The notes under the pieces were generated by a model. It had not been told where the DNA came from and did no database searches. It saw only the letters and a program-made list of their open reading frames with translations. The position numbers were made by a program, and so were the translations under genes. A DNA stretch of 14,709 nucleotides from UMGS1519 sp963621885 (GTDB lineage: Bacteria; Actinomycetota; Coriobacteriia; Coriobacteriales; Eggerthellaceae), in the NCBI GenBank assembly GCA_963621885.1, contig CAVFFT010000023.1, positions 1-14,709 on the forward strand, read 5' to 3'. This document shows positions 6,526 through 12,594 of this stretch, in pieces; position 1 is the first letter of the stretch; each line of letters begins with the position of its first letter.

Positions 6526-7665
6526 CTACGCCTTCTTGAAGTACTCGACGATCTTGTCGCCCATGGCCTGCGTGCCAAGAATGTGGTCGGCAGGGGTGGA
6601 GGGCTCGGCGATATCGGCGGCACGCCAGCCGTCGTCAAGCAGATTCTTGATTGCGTCAGCCAGGCGGTCGGCGGCATCATCCATGCCGAAGCTGTAGCGC
6701 AGCATCAGTTCGACCGAGAGCACCTGCGCGATGGGATTCGCGATGTCCTTGCCGGCGATGTCGGGTGCGCTGCCGTGGCTCGGCTCGTAAAGGGCCGTGC
6801 CGTCACCGAGTGAAGCGCTGGCGAGCATGCCGAGCGAACCGGTGAGCATCGACGCCTCGTCCGAAAGGATGTCGCCGAAGGTGTTTTCGGTCACGAGGAC
6901 ATCGAACTGGGCAGGCCGGGCGACAAGCTGCATCGCGCAGTTGTCGACGAGCATGTCGGATGCGTCAACCTCGGGGTACTCGGCGGCAACACGGTGGGCG
7001 ACTTCACGCCAGAGTCGGCTGGTCTCGAGGACGTTCGCCTTGTCGATGGAATGGATACGATGCTTCGGACGGCGCTTCGCCGCATCGAAAGCCCAGCGCA
7101 CGACGCGCTCGATCTCGTATTCCGAATAGTCCATCGCATCGCGGCAGAAGGTGCCGGGGGCGCCATTCATGCCGGCACCGGGAACGTTTTCACTGCGCTC
7201 GTGGGCACCGAAATAGGCGCCGCCTGTCAGTTCGCGCACGATGAGGATGTCGACATCCTCAAGATACTCGGCGCGCAGGCTCGAGGCGTTCTTCAGGGCG
7301 TCATACACGCGCACCGGGCGCAGGTTCAGATAGAGGCCGAGATTCTTGCGAATGCCAAGCAGTCCCTGCTCAGGGCGCGCTTCGCCGGGTGCGGCGTTGT
7401 CCCATTTGTATCCGCCAACCGCAGCGAGCAATACCGCGTCGGAATTCCGCGCCGCTTCAAGCGTCTCTTCCGGCAGCGCCGTCGCCTCGCGCCCCGCAGC
7501 ACGGGTCGCGTCGATGGCGCAGCCGCCGATGAGCTGCTTGTCGTAGCTGAAATCGACGTCGTAGCATTCGCCAATGGCATCAATCACCTTCACCGCTTCG
7601 GCGATGATTTCCGGTCCGATGCCATCGCCCGGCAGCAGGCAGATCTTATAGCTTTTCTTGTCCAT
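6526..7665 (-). CDS. leuB: 3-isopropylmalate dehydrogenase
   Basis: LeuB oxidises and decarboxylates (2R,3S)-3-isopropylmalate to 2-ketoisocaproate with NAD+, the third dedicated step of leucine synthesis, in the cytoplasm. The 379 residues show the family layout: the LPGDGIGPE opening (11-19), substrate-binding arginines in GIRKNLGLYLNLRPVR (104-119) and VREL (143-146), Lys209 in DKANVLETSRLW, metal-binding Asp241 (VDNCAMQLV), and Asp265/Asp269 in NTFGDILSDEAS. The NAD site is marked by EPSHGSAPDIAGKDIANP (294-311). Length is slightly above the usual 350-370. The ATG at 7665 follows an AAAGGA site 10 nt upstream. It is the last gene of the operon, 30 bp after leuD and followed by two hairpins, the second an intrinsic terminator. 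Isocitrate or tartrate dehydrogenase is excluded by the operon and the EPSHGSAPDIAG segment. Confidence 0.97.
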   Translation of the reverse strand: MDKKSYKICLLPGDGIGPEIIAEAVKVIDAIGECYDVDFSYDKQLIGGCAIDATRAAGREATALPEETLEAARNSDAVLLAAVGGYKWDNAAPGEARPEQGLLGIRKNLGLYLNLRPVRVYDALKNASSLRAEYLEDVDILIVRELTGGAYFGAHERSENVPGAGMNGAPGTFCRDAMDYSEYEIERVVRWAFDAAKRRPKHRIHSIDKANVLETSRLWREVAHRVAAEYPEVDASDMLVDNCAMQLVARPAQFDVLVTENTFGDILSDEASMLTGSLGMLASASLGDGTALYEPSHGSAPDIAGKDIANPIAQVLSVELMLRYSFGMDDAADRLADAIKNLLDDGWRAADIAEPSTPADHILGTQAMGDKIVEYFKKA

Positions 7666-7695
7666 GCCTTATGTGTCCTTTCACGGTTCCGCGTT

Positions 7696-8208
7696 CTAGG
7701 CCTGCGCGGCTTTTTGCGCGGCAATCGCTTTCTTGGTGTGCTCGACCAGTCCGCCATCGGTGACGATCTGGGCGATAAAGGGAGGCAGCGGCTCCGACGA
7801 GAAGGTCTCGCCGGTCGTGATGTCCGTGATGATGCCGGCATCAGCGTCGACGGATACCGTGTCGCCGTCATGGATGGCATCGACGGCGGCCGGGCACTCC
7901 ATGATGGGCAGGCCGATGTTGATGGAATTGCGGTAGAAGATGCGCGCGAAGCTCTTCGCGATAACGCAGCTCACGCCCGCGGCCTTGATGGCGATGGGGG
8001 CGTGCTCACGGGAAGACCCGCAGCCGAAATTCTCTTCCGCCACGATGATGTCGCCCGGGGTGACCTTTTCCACGAAATGCGGGTCGAGGTCCTCAAGACA
8101 ATGCTTGGCGAGCTCGGCGGGGTCGGAGGTGTTGAGATACCGGGCGGGAATGATCACGTCGGTATCGATATCGCGGCCGTAGCGTGCGGCCGTTCCTTCA
8201 AATTGCAT
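7696..8208 (-). CDS. leuD: 3-isopropylmalate dehydratase small subunit
   Basis: This 170-residue swivel-domain subunit combines with LeuC to isomerise 2-isopropylmalate to 3-isopropylmalate. It opens with GRDIDTDVIIPARYLNT (11-27). That loop sits over the substrate in the family and contributes to specificity. The conserved FGCGSSREHAPIAIKAAG block follows (61-78), then FARIFYRNSINIGLP (88-101). It is the short form found in archaea, clostridia and many actinobacteria, not the ~200-residue enterobacterial form. The start at 8208 has an AGGAGA site (8220-8215) overlapping the leuC stop codon, which points to translational coupling; the frame stays open upstream only as a shadow of leuC. The same fold serves homoaconitase small subunits, but location inside a leuA-C-D-B operon makes isopropylmalate the expected substrate. 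Confidence 0.96.
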   Translation of the reverse strand: MQFEGTAARYGRDIDTDVIIPARYLNTSDPAELAKHCLEDLDPHFVEKVTPGDIIVAEENFGCGSSREHAPIAIKAAGVSCVIAKSFARIFYRNSINIGLPIMECPAAVDAIHDGDTVSVDADAGIITDITTGETFSSEPLPPFIAQIVTDGGLVEHTKKAIAAQKAAQA

Positions 8209-8219
8209 GGCGTCTCTCC

Positions 8220-9488
8220 TTAGTCGAGGTCTTCGGGTGCGGCAATGTGGCCAGCAACGGCGCTCGCGGCGGCAACGGCGGGGCTTGCGAGATAGACCTC
8301 GGAAGTGGGGTCTCCCATGCGTCCCACGAAGTTGCGATTCGTGGTGGCGATGGCGCGCTCGCCGGCGGCGAGGATGCCCATATAGCCGCCGAGGCACGGT
8401 CCGCAGGTGGGGGTGCTCACCACGCAGTTGGCGTCGATGAACACGTCCATGAGGCCCTCAGCGATGCACTGCTTGTAGACCGCCTGGGTGGCGGGAATGA
8501 TGATGCAGCGGACGCGCGGGTCGATGGTGCGACCGCGCAGAACGTCGGTTGCCGCGCGCATGTCCTCGATGCGGCCATTGGTGCACGAGCCGATAACGGC
8601 CTGGTCGATGGTGATATGCGTCGATTCGCTGACCGGATGCGTGTTCGAGGGCAGATGCGGCCAGCTCACCGTCGGCTCGATGGAGGCGGCATCGATATGG
8701 TAGACCTGCGCGTATTCCGCGTCCGGATCGGGATGATATTCCGTATACGGGCGCTCGCAGCGGTCGCGCAGCCATTCGCGGGCGAGGTCGTCGACCTCCA
8801 TGAGGCCCGCCTTGCCGCCCGCCTCGATGGCCATGTTGCTCATCGTGAGGCGGCCTTCCATGCTCATGGAGTGAATGGCGCTGCCGCCGAATTCCATTGC
8901 GGAATACAGCGCGCCATCAACGCCGATGAGGCCGATGATGTGCAGGATGACATCCTTGCCCGAAACGCCCGGGGCAAGCTCGCCTTCAATCTCGAAGCGC
9001 AGGGTCGGGGGTACCTTGAACCAGGCGCGACCGGTCGCGAGGCCCACGCCTGCATCCGTCGAACCCACGCCGGTGGAGAAGGCGCCCAGTGCGCCGTAGG
9101 TGCAGGTGTGGGAGTCGGCGCCAATCACAAGATCGCCGGGGCCCACAACGCCCTTTTCGGGAAGCAGCGCGTGCTCGACGCCCATGCAACCCACTTCGTA
9201 GTAGTGGGTGATGTGATGGGCGTGCGCGAAATCGCGGACGGTCTTCGCCTGTTCGGCGCTCTTGATGTCCTTGTTGGGCGTGTAATGGTCGGGCACGAGG
9301 CAGATGCGCTTGCGGTCGAACACGTCTTCCGCGCCCAGCTCGTTGAACACCTTGATCGCGATAGGCGCGGTGATGTCGTTGGCGAGCACGAGGTCGAGGT
9401 CGCACTCGATGAGCTGTCCGGGGCGCACCTCTTCCAAGCCAGCATGCGCCGCCAGAATCTTTTCAGCCATGGTCATAGGTCGTGGCAT
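8220..9488 (-). CDS. leuC: 3-isopropylmalate dehydratase large subunit
   Basis: This is the iron-sulfur subunit of isopropylmalate isomerase, an aconitase-family enzyme. The 422 residues contain the three cysteines that ligate the 4Fe-4S cluster: Cys302 in VIGSCTNGR, and Cys362 and Cys365 in TPTCGPCLGG. The family signatures VPDHYTP (65-71), GADSHTCTYGALGAF (123-137) and the NRNFVGRMG end block (385-392) are also present. The length matches the shorter archaeal-type LeuC rather than the ~470-residue enterobacterial form, consistent with the short LeuD. The ATG at 9488 is supported by AGGAGG (9503-9498), 9 nt upstream; in-frame ATGs at residues 5 and 7 lack a site as good. It lies 45 bp after leuA with no terminator between, and 11 bp before leuD. 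Confidence 0.97.
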   Translation of the reverse strand: MPRPMTMAEKILAAHAGLEEVRPGQLIECDLDLVLANDITAPIAIKVFNELGAEDVFDRKRICLVPDHYTPNKDIKSAEQAKTVRDFAHAHHITHYYEVGCMGVEHALLPEKGVVGPGDLVIGADSHTCTYGALGAFSTGVGSTDAGVGLATGRAWFKVPPTLRFEIEGELAPGVSGKDVILHIIGLIGVDGALYSAMEFGGSAIHSMSMEGRLTMSNMAIEAGGKAGLMEVDDLAREWLRDRCERPYTEYHPDPDAEYAQVYHIDAASIEPTVSWPHLPSNTHPVSESTHITIDQAVIGSCTNGRIEDMRAATDVLRGRTIDPRVRCIIIPATQAVYKQCIAEGLMDVFIDANCVVSTPTCGPCLGGYMGILAAGERAIATTNRNFVGRMGDPTSEVYLASPAVAAASAVAGHIAAPEDLD

Positions 9489-9533
9489 TGTTGTTCTCCT
9501 CCTGTTTCCTCTCCTGTCGAAGCGTCCGCGCTG

Positions 9534-11078
9534 CTAGTCCTGCGCCTTTTCGGCATGCATAGCCTCAGAAGCGAGCAGGCGGTTCAGAGCGTTGACGTAG
9601 GCGCGCGTCGAGGAAACGACGATGTCGCCATCGGAACCGCGGCCGGTGAAGGTGCGGCCGTCCTTCGAGGAGATGTGGACCGAAACCTCGCCGAGGGCGT
9701 CGATTCCCTTGGTGACCGCGCTCACGGAGTACTCGGTGAGGGTGTTTTCAACCGCGACGATCTTGTCGACCGCCTTGAAAGCGGCATCGACCGGGCCGGT
9801 GCCCCAAGCGCAGGTCGTTACCGGTTCGCCGCCATCGCGCGTGATCGTGACGGTTGCCGTGGGAATGAGGCCGGAACCGCAGGAAACCTGAAGCGCGTTC
9901 AGCGTGTAGATGGAATTCACCTCGCGGTGGTACTGGGATACGATGGAGTCGAGGTCCTCGTCGTAGACCTCCTTCTTGCGGTCGGCGACCTCGAGGAAGG
10001 AATCGTAGACGTGCTCGAATTCCTCGTCGCCGAAGGTATAGCCGAGCTCGCCCAGGCGATGCTTCAGCGCCGCGCGGCCCGAGCGGGCGGAAAGCAGAAT
10101 CTGGCTGCCCTGCGCGCCGACCGATTCGGGGTTGATGATCTCGTAGGTGTCGCGTGCCTTCAGGACGCCATCCTGATGGATGCCGGAAGAATGGGCGAAG
10201 GCATTCGCGCCGACGATGGCCTTGTTCGGCTGGACATTGATGCCGGTGATGGAGCTGACGAGGCGGCTTGCGCGCATGAGCTCGCGGGTGTTGATGTCGG
10301 TGTGGGCGTCGAGCTCGTCGCCGTGCATCTGCATCGCCATGACGACTTCTTCAAGCGCGGTGTTGCCGGCGCGCTCGCCGAGGCCGTTGATCGTGCATTC
10401 CACCTGCGTGGCGCCATTCGTGACGGCGGCCAGCGCCAGTGCGGTCGCCATGCCGAGGTCGTTATGGGTGTGGCAGGAGAGCGTGACGTTCTCGATGCCG
10501 CGCACGTTCTCGCGCAGCAGGCGGAAGCGCTCGCCGAAATCGGCAGGCAGCGAATAGCCGGTGGTGTCGGGGATGTTGATGACGGTCGCGCCGGCCTCAA
10601 CGACGGCCTGCACGATGCGCTCGAGGAACTTCTGGTCGGAACGGCCGGCATCCTCGCAGTAGAACTCGACGTCCTCCACGTACTTCTTCGCGTACTTCAC
10701 AGCGTGGACCGCGCGCTCGATGGCGGTATCCTCGTCGATGCGCAGCTTTTCATACAGGTGCATGGGGCTCACGCCGAGGCCGGTATGGATGCGGGGGCGC
10801 TTGGCGGTCTTCAGAGCGTCAGCGGCGGAGTCGATGTCCTTTTCAACCGCACGGGTGAGGCCGCAAACCACCGCGTCGTCACCGGCGAGCTCGCCGATAC
10901 GGCGGACGCTCTGGAAGTCGCCCGGGCTCGAAACGGGGAAGCCCGCTTCGATGACGTCAACCTTCAGACGCAGAAGCTCCTTGGCGACAAGCAGCTTCTC
11001 TTCCGTATTCATCGATGCGCCGGGCGACTGCTCGCCGTCGCGCAGAGTGGTATCGAAAATCTCGATTTTCCGTGTCAT
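9534..11078 (-). CDS. leuA: 2-isopropylmalate synthase
   Basis: LeuA condenses acetyl-CoA with 2-ketoisovalerate, the committed and normally leucine-inhibited step. The 514 residues comprise a TIM-barrel domain that begins IFDTTLRDGEQSPG (7-20, with catalytic Arg13 and metal ligand Asp14). It carries the metal-binding pair His203/His205 in SCHTHNDLG and the GLGERAGNTALEE block (233-244, Asn239). A linker follows, then a C-terminal regulatory domain (about 390-505) that binds leucine in the family. The start at 11078 is chosen because GGAGG (11089-11085) lies 6 nt upstream and the barrel starts directly after MTRKIE. The frame continues open for 23 codons upstream, but without family-like sequence. 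It is the first structural gene of the operon, preceded by an attenuator. Homocitrate or citramalate synthase are alternatives by family, but leuCDB downstream settle the call. Confidence 0.97.
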   Translation of the reverse strand: MTRKIEIFDTTLRDGEQSPGASMNTEEKLLVAKELLRLKVDVIEAGFPVSSPGDFQSVRRIGELAGDDAVVCGLTRAVEKDIDSAADALKTAKRPRIHTGLGVSPMHLYEKLRIDEDTAIERAVHAVKYAKKYVEDVEFYCEDAGRSDQKFLERIVQAVVEAGATVINIPDTTGYSLPADFGERFRLLRENVRGIENVTLSCHTHNDLGMATALALAAVTNGATQVECTINGLGERAGNTALEEVVMAMQMHGDELDAHTDINTRELMRASRLVSSITGINVQPNKAIVGANAFAHSSGIHQDGVLKARDTYEIINPESVGAQGSQILLSARSGRAALKHRLGELGYTFGDEEFEHVYDSFLEVADRKKEVYDEDLDSIVSQYHREVNSIYTLNALQVSCGSGLIPTATVTITRDGGEPVTTCAWGTGPVDAAFKAVDKIVAVENTLTEYSVSAVTKGIDALGEVSVHISSKDGRTFTGRGSDGDIVVSSTRAYVNALNRLLASEAMHAEKAQD

Positions 11079-11212
11079 GACAATCCTCCAAATCCTGTCG
11101 CCGCATACACGGCAACGACAAGGCCGTCTGCCTTTTCGGGTACGCATTATGCGACGCGAAAGGGCATAGAGCCATTTTCACCATGAAAGAAAGAGAACAG
11201 ACGGGCTGCCTG

Positions 11213-11276
11213 AAAAAACGGGTGAAACCCGAAGGCCCGCGCGTTGGGGATGTGTGTGCCGCTACCGCTTTACGGG
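11213..11276 (-). promoter_or_regulatory. Leucine attenuator: terminator and alternative pairing before leuA
   Basis: On the minus strand CGGGT-TTC-ACCCG (11231-11219) is a five-pair hairpin followed immediately by six T residues (11218-11213), an intrinsic terminator 135 bp before leuA. Its 5' arm overlaps CTTCGGG (11234-11228), which can instead pair with CCCG(TA)AAG (11276-11268). That would be an antiterminator excluding the terminator. A ribosome finishing the leader peptide at 11281 would cover CCCG(TA)AAG and favour termination. A ribosome stalled at the upstream Leu codons would leave it free. A third pairing, CGCGCGTT(T)GGGG (11296-11284, end of the leader ORF) with CCCCAACGCGCG (11249-11238), makes 12 pairs and could be a pause hairpin. 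Pairings were found by eye, not by energy calculation. Confidence 0.75.
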
Positions 11277-11280
11277 AGCA

Positions 11281-11430
11281 TTACCCCAAACGCGCGCCGG
11301 TAAGTCGACGCAGGTTAGCAAGGGAAAGAAGAAGCTGCGAAGTGGCATTCTGATTGGCGCACACGCGTGCGACGCTCAAACCCTTCTTCATGGCAGCCTT
11401 CGCGAACATTCCTTGCTTCCTTTCAAACAT
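11281..11430 (-). CDS. Leucine-rich leader peptide of the leu operon
   Basis: This is a 49-codon frame ending 33 nt before the terminator region of the leuA leader. Its second half carries a leucine run, QLLLSLANLRRL, with three consecutive CTT codons (11334-11326), then CTT, CTG, CTT and a final TTG, making seven leucines in 18 residues. CTT is not the GC-rich choice expected here, which would sharpen ribosome stalling when tRNA-Leu is uncharged. The ATG at 11430 has AAAGGA (11442-11437) 6 nt upstream. A second ATG at 11409 also has AAAGGA, 8 nt upstream, giving 42 residues; a third at 11391 is weaker. The peptide has no recognisable domain and probably acts only through its translation. Known leu leaders in enterobacteria work this way; this one is assigned from codons and position, not by homology. 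Confidence 0.78.
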   Translation of the reverse strand: MFERKQGMFAKAAMKKGLSVARVCANQNATSQLLLSLANLRRLTGARLG

Positions 11431-11436
11431 GCGTCG

Positions 11437-11463
11437 TCCTTTGACGCTTGACGCGTAACTATA
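11437..11463 (-). promoter_or_regulatory. Candidate promoter and tandem repeat for the leu leader transcript
   Basis: TATAGT (11463-11458, minus strand) is a good -10 hexamer, and a start near 11451 would give the leader peptide a roughly 20-nt untranslated region. No convincing -35 exists at 16-18 bp, which suggests an activator or a non-consensus promoter. Directly downstream is a perfect tandem repeat of TTGACGC (11441-11447 and 11448-11454, plus strand), overlapping the expected transcription start. Confidence 0.35.
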
Positions 11464-11700
11464 CACCTTTTCATGCCATGGGGATGTGCTTATTTTCTGC
11501 CGCCTGGACGGGGCGGTTTTCGCGCGCGGGGATACAATAGCAATGCTTATGCGGGCGTGCGGCGCTTGTGCGAATGCTTTCGCGGGCGCGCGCAACCGGA
11601 TTTGCAGCAAATTGCGCTTACGCAAATGAACGCGCGGCCGCCTGCGACAAGGGCGTGCTGCGGCAAATGAGCAATTGAAGACCATGGGGAAAGGGCGCGC
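11464..11700. other. Divergent intergenic region between the leu operon and coaE
   Basis: No gene was recognised here; open frames crossing it on the minus strand are continuations of shadows inside coaE. On the plus strand TACAAT (11533-11538) could be the -10 of a coaE promoter, giving a leader of about 155 nt, but no -35 is visible. Within that leader TTGCG-CTTA-CGCAA forms a small hairpin. The coaE SD site (GAAAGGG) lies just before 11701. Confidence 0.5.
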
Positions 11701-12462
11701 ATGAGAATCATCGTGGTGATCGGAGGCATCGGCAGCGGCAAGTCGACGGTGTCGGCGGCGTTTCGCGAGCTGGGTGCGGAATTCATCGACCTGGACAAGG
11801 TGGGACACGAGATTCTCCTTCGCCATGATGTGAAAGAGGATCTGGCACAGGCTTTCGGTGCGGACATCCTCGGTGCGGATGGCGAGGTCGTGCGAAGTGA
11901 GCTTGCGCGTCGCGCCTTCGTGTCGGCGGAAACGACCGAGCAGCTCAACGAGATTACGCAGCCGCGCCTGATTGAGGATGCGAAAGCGCGCCTTGCGGCG
12001 TTTCGCGAGGCGGGTGCGGAAGCCACGGTAGTGGAGATTTCGCCTTATGACGGCCCCAAGGGACGTTTTGGCGTGTTCACCGACATGGCGACCGCGGTTG
12101 TCGCGGTGGTGGCGCCCGAAGAGCTGCGCGTTGCCCGGGCGACGGCGTCCGGCCGCTTCACGCCTGAGGACGTGCGCAATCGCATCGCGCGTCAGGCGAG
12201 CGACGATGAGCGCCGCGAATGGGCGAACTACGTCATCGTGAACGACTCGAGCGTCGATGCGCTGAAGAAGACCGTGAAGATCGCCTGGGACAAGATCATG
12301 GAGAAGCCGGAACGCGATCAGGACCGGGTGTCCGAGGGTCTTCGTTCGCTGGAATCCGCCTATACCTCGCAGGAGGTCTCGTCCCGCATGTTTGTGATGG
12401 GTGGCGGCATCGTCCTCGCGCTCCTTATCATCCTTGGACTAATCGTGCTCCTTTCGCAATAG
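11701..12462 (+). CDS. coaE: Dephospho-CoA kinase with a C-terminal transmembrane helix
   Basis: CoaE phosphorylates the 3' hydroxyl of dephospho-CoA, the last step of coenzyme A synthesis. The P-loop GGIGSGKST (8-16), the DLD pair at 30-32 after the second strand, the FGADIL segment (52-57), GRFTPEDVRNRIARQ (151-165) and the closing YVIVNDSS (177-184) follow the family order. Two positions depart from the usual pattern: QP (87-88) replaces the common HP, and the PLLFE-like segment reads EISPYDG (112-118). The kinase domain ends near residue 203. A polar linker follows and then a strongly hydrophobic stretch (231-251) just before the stop, making the protein 253 residues instead of about 200. 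It looks tail-anchored, with the enzyme in the cytoplasm. A GAAAGGG site precedes the ATG. uvrB follows after 132 bp. The family is firm; activity is likely but not proven, given the changes. Confidence 0.87.
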   Translation: MRIIVVIGGIGSGKSTVSAAFRELGAEFIDLDKVGHEILLRHDVKEDLAQAFGADILGADGEVVRSELARRAFVSAETTEQLNEITQPRLIEDAKARLAAFREAGAEATVVEISPYDGPKGRFGVFTDMATAVVAVVAPEELRVARATASGRFTPEDVRNRIARQASDDERREWANYVIVNDSSVDALKKTVKIAWDKIMEKPERDQDRVSEGLRSLESAYTSQEVSSRMFVMGGGIVLALLIILGLIVLLSQ

Positions 12463-12594
12463 GATGATTCAGCTACTGAGCTGGGCAATCGCGTTGTGAA
12501 AGGCCGCGTCGCGCGGCGGGGCAATCGCATCCGTGTGCGTTCACGTGCATTTCACGTGTATGCAAGTTCCTTTTTCGCATAAGGAGAGATAGGC
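12463..12594 (+). promoter_or_regulatory. coaE-uvrB intergenic region with repeats and a hairpin
   Basis: Three arrangements are visible. GGGCAATCGC occurs at 12483-12492 and again at 12519-12528, 36 bp apart. Between the copies is a perfect hairpin GCCGCG-TCG-CGCGGC (12503-12517) without a U-run, so it is not a standard terminator. Nearer uvrB, TTCACGTG is repeated at 12540-12547 and 12551-12558, placing two CACGTG palindromes 11 bp apart. No GAAC-N4-GTTC type LexA box is visible, although uvrB is often SOS-controlled. The uvrB SD site AAGGAG (12581-12586) ends the region. Confidence 0.45.

Noticed and set aside
10957..11184. A 75-codon frame starting between the attenuator and leuA
   Set aside because: It has only a pyrimidine-rich sequence where an SD site should be, and it runs into leuA in another frame, so translation is unlikely.
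8184..11186. A 1000-codon open frame on the plus strand antisense to leuD, leuC and leuA
   Set aside because: Long antisense frames are expected opposite GC-rich genes with strong third-position bias. The translation is His/Arg/Ala/Val-rich without family motifs, there is no SD context, and it is exactly opposite three confidently identified enzymes.
11079..11470. A T-box riboswitch for leucine upstream of leuA
   Set aside because: The conserved T-box AGGGTGGNACCGCG-like segment is not visible, whereas a Leu-rich reading frame followed by a terminator is, which fits leader-peptide attenuation better.
11281..11826. Minus-strand frame of 181 codons extending from the leader region across the start of coaE
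   Set aside because: Only the last 49 codons, after the ATG at 11430 with its SD site, make sense, as the Leu-rich leader peptide. The upstream part is antisense to coaE and its promoter region.
12463..12594. An SOS (LexA) box before uvrB
   Set aside because: Only isolated GTTC-like halves were found. No GAAC-N4-GTTC palindrome is present in the gap.
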